From 13-1-40CM-70-15 sp964641215 (GTDB lineage: Bacteria; Gemmatimonadota; Gemmatimonadetes; Gemmatimonadales; GWC2-71-9), in the NCBI GenBank assembly GCA_964641215.1, contig CAZXKD010000153.1:1-6415 (forward strand): a stretch of 6,415 nucleotides of DNA, in the 5' to 3' direction. Made by a program: the position numbers and the translations under genes. Positions within the stretch are counted from its first letter, which is position 1. Every line of letters starts with the position of its first letter. The notes below the pieces were generated by a model. The model did no database searches and had not been told where the DNA came from. It saw nothing but the letters and a program-made list of their open reading frames with translations. Shown piece after piece: positions 1-5,592 of this stretch.

Positions 1-690
1 CAGCGCCGCGGCCACCCGCTGCACGCCTCCGCCCGGATCGTCCGCGCCGGCGATCACGCGCCGCGCGCCGCGCGCGAACTCGACAAACGCGGCTTCCAGC
101 GCGGCGACGCTCCCGTAGCACTCGAGGTGGTCAGCCTCGACGTTGTTGATCACCGCCACGGTCGGGGCCAGCGCGAGGAACGCCTTGTCGAACTCATCCG
201 CTTCGACGACGAACAGGTCGCGGCCGCCCAACCGGGCGTTCCCACCCCACAGTGCGACGCGGCCGCCGGCGAGCCCCGTAGGGTCCCGCCCGGCGGCCGC
301 CAGCGCCTCCGTCACCATGACCGTCGTGGTGGTCTTGCCGTGCGTCCCGGCCACCGCCACGAGCGTTCCACCGGCAACGACCTGACCGAGGGCGTCGGCC
401 CGCCGTACCACCGGAATCCCCAGCGCGCGCGCGCGCGCCAACTCCGGATGCTCCCGGGCAACCGCAGCGGTGACCACAACCGCACGGGCGCCTTCAAGGT
501 GCCCGGGATCATGTCCCCGCCAAATCCGGACCCCTAAGGCTGCCAGATCGGCTGCCCCCGAAGGGTCGGTATCACAACCCGTTATGGCCACACCCTGTTG
601 CCTGGCAAGCAGCGCCAGAGCACTCATCCCCGCCCCGCCTATACCCATAAAGTGAATCGGGCGGGGATCTCCGGGTGCAAATAAGGTCAT
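1..690 (-). CDS. murC: UDP-N-acetylmuramate--L-alanine ligase (MurC), C-terminus cut off by window edge
   Basis: MurC is the cytoplasmic ATP-dependent ligase that adds L-alanine, the first stem-peptide residue, to UDP-MurNAc. The first 230 residues are present and the frame is open to base 1; full-length family members are about 450-490 residues, so roughly half is missing. Visible motifs are the N-terminal UDP-binding glycine loop FMGIGGAGMSALA (residues 14-26), the ATP P-loop AGTHGKTTTT (114-123), where the THGKT form is typical of MurC rather than MurD/E/F, EADEFDKAFL (163-172) and NNVEADHLECYG (182-193). The family more often has EADESD; the F form occurs in some phyla. ATG at 690 is chosen because an in-frame TAA (718-720) lies 27 bases upstream with no other start codon between; the next ATG (codon 15) would cut into the glycine loop. 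No Shine-Dalgarno is visible before it. It follows murG after 54 bases and may have its own promoter. The first 60 or so codons use TTA, ATA, TGT and AGG more than the rest. Confidence 0.97.
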   Translation of the reverse strand, partial: MTLFAPGDPRPIHFMGIGGAGMSALALLARQQGVAITGCDTDPSGAADLAALGVRIWRGHDPGHLEGARAVVVTAAVAREHPELARARALGIPVVRRADALGQVVAGGTLVAVAGTHGKTTTTVMVTEALAAAGRDPTGLAGGRVALWGGNARLGGRDLFVVEADEFDKAFLALAPTVAVINNVEADHLECYGSVAALEAAFVEFARGARRVIAGADDPGGGVQRVAAAL

Positions 691-702
691 CTGTGGGCGG
701 CT

Positions 703-711
703 AATATAGCA
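703..711 (-). promoter_or_regulatory. Putative extended -10 promoter element for murC
   Basis: On the minus strand the murG-murC gap reads TGCTATATT at 711 to 703. This is an extended -10 form (TG, one base, then TATATT, five of six matches to TATAAT) inside the most AT-rich patch of the window. No convincing -35 box was seen 17 bases upstream (TTTCGC, two of six matches), as expected for an extended -10 promoter. A start site about 6-8 bases downstream would fall near 695-697, giving murC a leader of only a few bases, consistent with the lack of a Shine-Dalgarno. The call rests on sequence pattern only and the sigma factor preference of this organism is unknown. Confidence 0.45.
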
Positions 712-744
712 ATTCTCTTAAACTTGCGAAAGTGCTTGAATGTA

Positions 745-1827
745 TCAGATGAGCGTCAAAATCTTCGACACAACCTCCCGCGCGGCGTGCGGGTGTCCCC
801 GACGGCGCGCCGCGGTCGCGAGCGACTCGAGTCGGGCGCGGTCGGCCAGCAAGTCGCGCAGCTCGCGCGCCAGCCGGTTGCCGTCGAGCTCACGCTCGGC
901 CAGATGCACCGCCGCCCCAGCCGCTGCCAGCGCGCGTGCGTTGTGGGTCTGGTGATCCGCCGCCGCCGTCGGCAGCGGGACCAGCACGCTGGGCATGCCC
1001 CACGCGCACAGCTCGGCCACCGTCATCGCGCCTGCGCGGCACACGACGAGGTCGGCGGCCCGGTAGGCGTCCGCCATCGGATCGAAGAAGCCGCGCACGA
1101 CGACGCGGCCGCTCACCGCGTATGCCGCGAGCTCCGCCTCGTGCCCCGTTCCGGTCCCCCACAACAGGTTCACGTCCGGGAGCCGGCGGTGTTCGAGCGC
1201 ACCCGCGAGCGCGAAGTTCAACGCCCGGGCACCCTGACTCCCGCCGAACACGAGCACGGTGGTCCGACCGGGCGAGAGCCCGAAGGCACGCCGCGCCGCA
1301 CTGGGATCGCCCGGCACGGGCGGCTGAATCGGGTTCCCCAGCGCGAACACCTCGGTCGTGGGCCCAGGTGTGACCCGCGCCCGCGCCTCCGGGAAGCCGA
1401 GGTGAATCTGTCGCGCGCTGCGCGCGAGCCAGCGCGTGGCGAGTCCGGGGAATGCGTTCTGCTCCTGGAGCACCGTGACGAGGCCACGACGCTGCGCTCG
1501 CCACACGACCGGTGCGGCGGCGTAGCCGCCGGTGCCGATCACGATGCTGGGTCGCTCCGCGTCGAGCACCCGCCCCGCCGCGCGCCAGGCACGCCAGGCG
1601 ATCGCCGGCCAGCGCGCATTGCGCCACCAGCGGTGGCGATAGACGGGCTCGAGCGGCAGCAGCTGGAAGCGGAACCGGTAGTGGGGCAGCACGTGGGACT
1701 CGATCCCCCGCTCGGCCCCGACCAGGACCGGCTCGACCCCTGCCCGCGCCTCCATCAGAGCCTGGGCCAGCGCGAGAGCGGGCATCAGATGCCCCCCAGT
1801 GCCGCCGCCGGCGATGACGACCTTCAA
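745..1827 (-). CDS. murG: UDP-GlcNAc:undecaprenyl-PP-MurNAc-pentapeptide GlcNAc transferase (MurG)
   Basis: MurG is the membrane-associated GT28 glycosyltransferase that adds GlcNAc to lipid I on the inner face of the membrane, making lipid II. From the chosen start it is 360 residues, the normal family length. Motifs in order are the N-terminal glycine loop GGGTGGHLMPALALA (7-21), GTGGY (98-102), QEQNAFPGLATR (121-132), the second-domain loop GGSQGA (195-200), RAGAMTVAEL (264-273, with the UDP-GlcNAc-binding glutamate E272) and ADHQTHNA (290-297). The start is TTG at 1827, giving MKVVIAGGGTGG, exactly where MurG proteins usually begin; GGGG lies six bases upstream (1834-1837). A second in-frame TTG at 1833 would add two residues. 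The frame remains open upstream through the repeat into the ftsW region (to 2079), but that extension resembles no protein and overlaps ftsW. murG is separated from ftsW by an inverted repeat, so its expression may be partly uncoupled from the upstream genes. Confidence 0.97.
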   Translation of the reverse strand: MKVVIAGGGTGGHLMPALALAQALMEARAGVEPVLVGAERGIESHVLPHYRFRFQLLPLEPVYRHRWWRNARWPAIAWRAWRAAGRVLDAERPSIVIGTGGYAAAPVVWRAQRRGLVTVLQEQNAFPGLATRWLARSARQIHLGFPEARARVTPGPTTEVFALGNPIQPPVPGDPSAARRAFGLSPGRTTVLVFGGSQGARALNFALAGALEHRRLPDVNLLWGTGTGHEAELAAYAVSGRVVVRGFFDPMADAYRAADLVVCRAGAMTVAELCAWGMPSVLVPLPTAAADHQTHNARALAAAGAAVHLAERELDGNRLARELRDLLADRARLESLATAARRRGHPHAAREVVSKILTLI

Positions 1828-1851
1828 TGACAACCCCGAGACCGGTGATCG

Positions 1852-1936
1852 ATTGCGGATTGGCGATTGCGGATTGCGGATTTGGCCCGGAAGGTCCAGC
1901 ACGCGATTCCCCAATCCACAATCCGCAATCCGCAAT
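1852..1936. repeat. Imperfect inverted repeat built from tandem 7-bp units (ATTGCGG), between ftsW and murG
   Basis: Bases 1852-1879 are four heptads: ATTGCGG, ATTGGCG, ATTGCGG, ATTGCGG. The reverse complement of 1909-1936 is also four heptads: ATTGCGG, ATTGCGG, ATTGTGG, ATTGGGG. Paired in register, 24 of 28 positions match around a 29-base loop (1880-1908), so RNA from the operon could form a long stem. The arms can also pair shifted by one heptad. The outer edge abuts the ftsW TGA (1937-1939) with no spacer, and the inner edge is about 19-25 bases before the murG start. Translated by chance, such units give peptides like NPQSAIRN and IADCGLRI, strings I recognise from spurious predictions in many environmental genomes, which suggests a dispersed intergenic repeat family. 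There is no T-tract after the stem, so it does not look like an intrinsic terminator. Confidence 0.85.
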
Positions 1937-3064
1937 TCACTTCCATTGCTCAGCTCTCCCCGGGCTCCGCCGCTGCCCCACGCTGACCAGCACGGCGGTC
2001 GCGAGCAGGGCGACGAACAGGCTCGAGCGACCGTAGGAGATGAACGGCAGGGTGATGCCGGTGGCGGGCAGCACGGCAAGGCTGACCCCGATGTGCAGCA
2101 CCGCGCTCAGCCCGATCAATGCCGTGCAGCCCACGGCCAGCAGCTGGCCGAACGGGTCGCTCGCCGACCGGGCGATCCGGAAGCCCAGCCAGACGAACGT
2201 GCCGAACAACAGGGCGATCGCGAGCACCCCGACGAAGCCCCACTCTTCCCCAATGGTGGAAAAGATGAAGTCGGAGTAGGCGTACGGGAGATAGCCGAGC
2301 TTCTGCTGGCCGTGGCCGAATCCGGCGCCGACCAGCTGTCCGGCCCCGATGCCGACGAGCGACTGGTGGACCTGGAAGCTCGCTTCCGACGGCGCGTTGC
2401 CCGGATTGAGAAACGTGAGGATGCGCGCCAAGCGGTACTGCGCGCTCGCCACCGCGCCGAACAGCAGCGGCGTCGCGGCCACGGCGAGCAGCAGGAAGTG
2501 GCCGATGCGGGCGCCCGCCGCGAACAGCAGCGTGCCGGCGAGAATCGCGACCAGCAGCGCCATCGAGAGGTTCGGCTCCAGGAAGATCAGGCCGATCACC
2601 GGCGCCAGGATCACGAGGAACGGCAGCAGGCCGCTCCGGAACGTGCGGATCTGCTCTCCCTTCTTGGCCGCGAGCATCGCCGTCCACACGACGACGGCGA
2701 ATTTGGCGAGCTCGGAGGGCTGGACGGTGACGACGCCCAGGTTCACCCACCGGCGTGCGCCGTTCAGCGCGGGGGCGACGGGGTGGGTGAATGGCAGCAA
2801 CGGCAGCAGCAGCAGGAAGGCCACCACGCCGAGCATCCGCCAGGCCCAGCGCTGCCAGCGGTGGTAATCCATTCGGGCGACCGCCGTCGCCGCGAGACCG
2901 GCGACGATCGCGCCGATTGCCTGCCGCAGCGCGAAGCTCGCCCCCACGGGCCCGCCGGCGGAGGCGACCAGGCTCGAGGCGCCGTACACCGCGGCGAGCC
3001 CGAACACCACGAGCACGGCGGCGAGCACAACCAGCAGGCGCGTTTCCCAGCGGCGGTCGATCAT
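1937..3064 (-). CDS. ftsW: Septal peptidoglycan polymerase FtsW (SEDS family)
   Basis: FtsW is the multi-pass membrane glycosyltransferase of the divisome that polymerises lipid II into glycan strands together with its transpeptidase partner FtsI. The 375-residue protein has about ten hydrophobic segments spread from residue 9 to 362, the SEDS topology. Motifs are NGARRWVNLG (101-110), QPSELAK (115-121), the large extracytoplasmic loop with QKLGYLPYAYSDFIF (254-268), whose D265 aligns with the catalytic aspartate of FtsW/RodA, IGEEWGF (271-277), and the C-terminal LPATGITLPFISYGRSS (332-348). In the last motif the family usually has SYGGSS; here R346 replaces the second glycine. ATG at 3064 is 10 bases after the murD stop, and the nearest GGAG (3081-3084) is 16 bases away, too far for a normal site, so translation is probably coupled to murD. 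The dcw position between murD and murG supports FtsW rather than RodA or SpoVE. The stop codon directly touches the downstream inverted repeat. Confidence 0.96.
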   Translation of the reverse strand: MIDRRWETRLLVVLAAVLVVFGLAAVYGASSLVASAGGPVGASFALRQAIGAIVAGLAATAVARMDYHRWQRWAWRMLGVVAFLLLLPLLPFTHPVAPALNGARRWVNLGVVTVQPSELAKFAVVVWTAMLAAKKGEQIRTFRSGLLPFLVILAPVIGLIFLEPNLSMALLVAILAGTLLFAAGARIGHFLLLAVAATPLLFGAVASAQYRLARILTFLNPGNAPSEASFQVHQSLVGIGAGQLVGAGFGHGQQKLGYLPYAYSDFIFSTIGEEWGFVGVLAIALLFGTFVWLGFRIARSASDPFGQLLAVGCTALIGLSAVLHIGVSLAVLPATGITLPFISYGRSSLFVALLATAVLVSVGQRRSPGRAEQWK

Positions 3065-3074
3065 GGTCGGGCGG

Positions 3075-4436
3075 TCACATCTCCGCCACGAGCTGGCGAA
3101 AGGTCGCGCCGCGCTCTTCGTAATTCTTGAACATGTCGTAGCTCGAGCACGCGGGCGACAGCAGCACCGCGTCGCCGGGGCGGGCCGCGCGGCGGGCCCG
3201 GCCGACCACGTCCGCGAACGTGGTGCCGCGCTCGAGCGGGACCTGCCCCTGGAGATCCCGCTCGACCAGCGGCCCAGCCTCCCCGTACGCGATCACCAAA
3301 CGGCACCGCGACCGCAGCAGGGGCCCGAGCCGCGTGTAGGGCTCGCCCTTGTGGCGGCCGCCGAGCAGGAGGACGAACGGCCGGTCCATCGCGTCCACCG
3401 CGACGACGGTCGAGGCGATGTTGGTGGCCTTCGAGTCGTTGATCCAACGAACCCCATTGACCTCGCGCACCGGCTCGAGGCGGTGGGGCAGCGCCCGAAA
3501 CACGCGCAGACCCTCGGCGATGCGGCTCTCGGGCATCCCCGCCTCGCGCACCGCGAGCGCGGCTGCCAGGGCGTTGGCCACGTTGTGGTCACCCAGGAGT
3601 TGCAGGTCGCTGCGTCGCAGCAGCTCGGCGCTGCCGAGGAGGAGCCGCCGGCCCGAGGTGTCGTACCAGGCGTCGGCGGGGCCGCGCAGGGAGAAACGCC
3701 GCACCACCCCTTTCACCCCGTCGGCCAGCGCGAGGGCGGGCCGGTCGTCGCCGTTCAGCACCCAGACGCTGCCCGCAGCCGCGTTGCGGAACAACAGCCG
3801 CTTGTCGCCGTAGTACGCCTCCACCGACGGGTAGCGGTCGAGGTGGTCGGGAGCAAGGTTGGTGAGGATACCGATGTCGGGCGTGAACGAAGGACTGTCG
3901 TGCAGTTGGAACGAAGACACTTCGACGGCGAGCCACTGATACGGCCGGGGCGAGACGTCCAGCGCGACGTCGGCGAGCGGCCGGCCGATGTTCCCCGCGG
4001 CGTCGGCGCGCAACCCGGCTGCCAGCAGCAAGTGTGCGACCAGCGCCGTCGTGGTGGTCTTGCCGTTCGTGCCCGTGACGGCAATGCAGCGCACGCCCGT
4101 CCCCTGCAGTGCCCGGAAGCCGAGGTCGAGCTCCGAAACGATCGGCACGCCGGCCGCGCGCGCGGCGGCGAGCGGCGGGGCGTCCGGCGGAACGCCGGGG
4201 GAGGCCACGACGCCGGCGGCGGCGCGGATCTTGGCGAGGTCGTGACGGCCCAGGTCGATCTCAACCCGCGGCAGGGCGCGCAGGGCCGCTACCGCCTCGC
4301 CGCCATCGGGATGGTCCGAGCCGTCGCTGGCGTAGACTTGGACCCCCTCGCGCGCCAGCAGCCGGGTGGCGGCGACTCCGCTCTTCCCCAGCCCCACCAC
4401 CGCCACGATGCCACGACGCCACGGCTCCGGGATCAT
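3075..4436 (-). CDS. murD: UDP-N-acetylmuramoyl-L-alanine--D-glutamate ligase (MurD)
   Basis: MurD is the cytoplasmic ATP-dependent ligase that adds D-glutamate to UDP-MurNAc-L-Ala. It has 453 residues, usual for the family. Visible in order are the N-terminal VVGLGKSGVAATRLL loop (13-27), SPGVP (79-83), the P-loop VTGTNGKTTTT (120-130), GNIGRPL (148-154), EVSSFQL (172-178), NLAPDHLDRY (193-202), K212 in YYGDKRLLF matching the lysine that is carbamylated in Mur ligases, GDHNVANALAA (282-292), HRLE (318-321), WINDSKATN (331-339), LGGRHKG (358-364, more often RDKG) and SPACSSYDMFKNYEERG (427-443). ATG at 4436 is chosen because it gives the normal N-terminus and overlaps the mraY stop as ATGA; the open frame continues antisense-free upstream across mraY to 5840, but only as a shadow. 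AAGG (4441-4444) sits four bases before the ATG, a short spacing, so coupling to mraY is likely. Confidence 0.97.
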   Translation of the reverse strand: MIPEPWRRGIVAVVGLGKSGVAATRLLAREGVQVYASDGSDHPDGGEAVAALRALPRVEIDLGRHDLAKIRAAAGVVASPGVPPDAPPLAAARAAGVPIVSELDLGFRALQGTGVRCIAVTGTNGKTTTTALVAHLLLAAGLRADAAGNIGRPLADVALDVSPRPYQWLAVEVSSFQLHDSPSFTPDIGILTNLAPDHLDRYPSVEAYYGDKRLLFRNAAAGSVWVLNGDDRPALALADGVKGVVRRFSLRGPADAWYDTSGRRLLLGSAELLRRSDLQLLGDHNVANALAAALAVREAGMPESRIAEGLRVFRALPHRLEPVREVNGVRWINDSKATNIASTVVAVDAMDRPFVLLLGGRHKGEPYTRLGPLLRSRCRLVIAYGEAGPLVERDLQGQVPLERGTTFADVVGRARRAARPGDAVLLSPACSSYDMFKNYEERGATFRQLVAEM

Positions 4437-5551
4437 CTGACCTTGAGCGTCGCGAGCGCGATCGCGGCGCACAGCACGCCGAGAATATAGAAGCGCATCA
4501 CCACTTGCGGCTCGGCCCAGCCCAGCTTCTCGAAGTGATGGTGTAGCGGCGCCATCCGAAACACCTTGTGGGCATCCGCGTATTCCTTGCCGCGGCGCCG
4601 CTTGTTCCACCGGTACACGTACACCTGAATCAGCACCGACAGGGTCTCGGCCACGAACACCCCGCCCGCGATGAGCAGCAGGAACTCGGCTTTGAGCATG
4701 ATCGCGACACTGCCGAGCGCGCCGCCGATCGCCAGCGCGCCGGTGTCCCCCATGATGACCTGCGCCGGATGCGCGTTGAACCACAGGAAGCCCAGGGCGG
4801 CGCCCGCCAGCGCGGCGCAGAAGATCGCGAGCTCGCCCGCGCCGCTCAGATACATGATGCCGAGGAAGCGTGACCAGTCCGCGCGCCCGAACACATAGGC
4901 GAACACCACGAACGACGCCGCGACGATCGCCGTGAGCCCGGTGGCGAGCCCGTCGAGCCCGTCCGTGAGATTGACCGAGTTGGAGCTCGCGGTGACGACG
5001 AACGTCACGAAGGCGATGTAGAAGGGCCACGGCAGGGCGAGGAACCAATACTTGAAGAGCGGCACCTGAGTGTAGGTCGCGAACCCAGGCACGAAGGGCT
5101 GCAGCACCAGGAAGATGCCCAGGGCCAGCCCGAAGCTCACCTGCCCCGCCAGCTTCCAGCGGGCGACGAGGCCCTGGGAATTGCCGCGGACGATCTTGAG
5201 GTAGTCGTCCATGAAGCCGATCGCGCCCATCCACAGGGTGGAGACCACCGCGACGAGCACGTAGCGCGTGTCGAGGCGCGCCCACAGCAGTGTCGGCACG
5301 ACGGTGGCGAGCATGATGATCAGTCCGCCCATCGTCGGCGTGCCGCGCTTGCCTTGATGGCTGGCCGGCCCCTCGGCGCGGATCACCTGGCCGACCTTGC
5401 GCTCGTGCAGCAGGCGAATGATCCACGGGCCGAGCACGAAGGCGCACAGCAGCGCCGTCACGGCCGCGCCCGCGACGCGGAAGGTGATGTAGTTGAAGAG
5501 ATTGAACAGGATGTGCCGCTTCGCAAGCGGCGCGAGCAGGTGATAGAGCAC
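4433..5551 (-). CDS. mraY: Phospho-N-acetylmuramoyl-pentapeptide transferase (MraY)
   Basis: MraY is the integral membrane enzyme that moves phospho-MurNAc-pentapeptide from UDP to undecaprenyl phosphate, forming lipid I. It has 372 residues against a usual 320-370. Motifs are YITFR (21-25), GTPTMGG (70-76), the Mg-binding aspartates in DDYLK (115-119), NSVNLTDGLDGLATG (191-205), NAHPAQVIMGDTGALA (259-274) with catalytic-type D269, and APLHHHFE (334-341). Around ten hydrophobic segments alternate with these loops, as in the family. The start is GTG at 5549-5551, giving MLYHLLAPL, a typical MraY N-terminus; GGAG at 5560-5563 is eight bases upstream. The gap to murF is 41 bases, and the stop codon overlaps the murD ATG. 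The ribosome binding site lies in an unusual G-tract. Confidence 0.98.
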   Translation of the reverse strand: MLYHLLAPLAKRHILFNLFNYITFRVAGAAVTALLCAFVLGPWIIRLLHERKVGQVIRAEGPASHQGKRGTPTMGGLIIMLATVVPTLLWARLDTRYVLVAVVSTLWMGAIGFMDDYLKIVRGNSQGLVARWKLAGQVSFGLALGIFLVLQPFVPGFATYTQVPLFKYWFLALPWPFYIAFVTFVVTASSNSVNLTDGLDGLATGLTAIVAASFVVFAYVFGRADWSRFLGIMYLSGAGELAIFCAALAGAALGFLWFNAHPAQVIMGDTGALAIGGALGSVAIMLKAEFLLLIAGGVFVAETLSVLIQVYVYRWNKRRRGKEYADAHKVFRMAPLHHHFEKLGWAEPQVVMRFYILGVLCAAIALATLKVR

Positions 5552-5553
5552 TT

Positions 5554-5578
5554 CCCGGTCTCCCCTCCCCCCTCCCCC
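5554..5578 (-). promoter_or_regulatory. mraY ribosome binding site inside a G-quadruplex-like G-tract
   Basis: On the transcribed strand the bases just before the mraY GTG contain four G-runs: five (5578-5574), six (5572-5567), four (5565-5562) and three (5556-5554), with loops of one, one and five bases. This fits the usual G3+N1-7 quadruplex pattern. The Shine-Dalgarno GGGGAG (5565-5560) is part of the third run and sits eight bases from the start codon. Folding of this mRNA stretch would hide the site. Whether it folds is inference; a long purine-rich ribosome binding site is the plain alternative. Confidence 0.7.
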
Positions 5579-5592
5579 TCGCCGGCTGTCGG

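Noticed and set aside
721..740. Short ACTT/AAGT hairpin after murG as a terminator
   Set aside because: A four-base AT-rich stem is too weak, and the T-rich bases nearby are better explained by the promoter-like island.
1852..1936. Inverted repeat as a Rho-independent terminator
   Set aside because: No T-tract follows the stem on the minus strand, and it would cut off murG and murC. The stem is also not GC-dense at its base.
1852..1936. Heptad repeat as a CRISPR array
   Set aside because: Units are 7 bp, directly joined without spacers, and arranged as two opposed arms; no cas genes are nearby.
1828..2079. N-terminal extension of murG (84 residues) reading through the repeat into ftsW
   Set aside because: MurG normally begins at MKVVIAGGGTGG; the extension overlaps ftsW and includes translated repeat units.
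724..4490. Long plus-strand open frames (724-1830, 1799-3130, 3063-4490)
   Set aside because: They lie antisense to murG, ftsW and murD, are extremely rich in Arg, Gln, His and Gly with no recognisable domain, and are expected from the third-position GC bias of the true genes.
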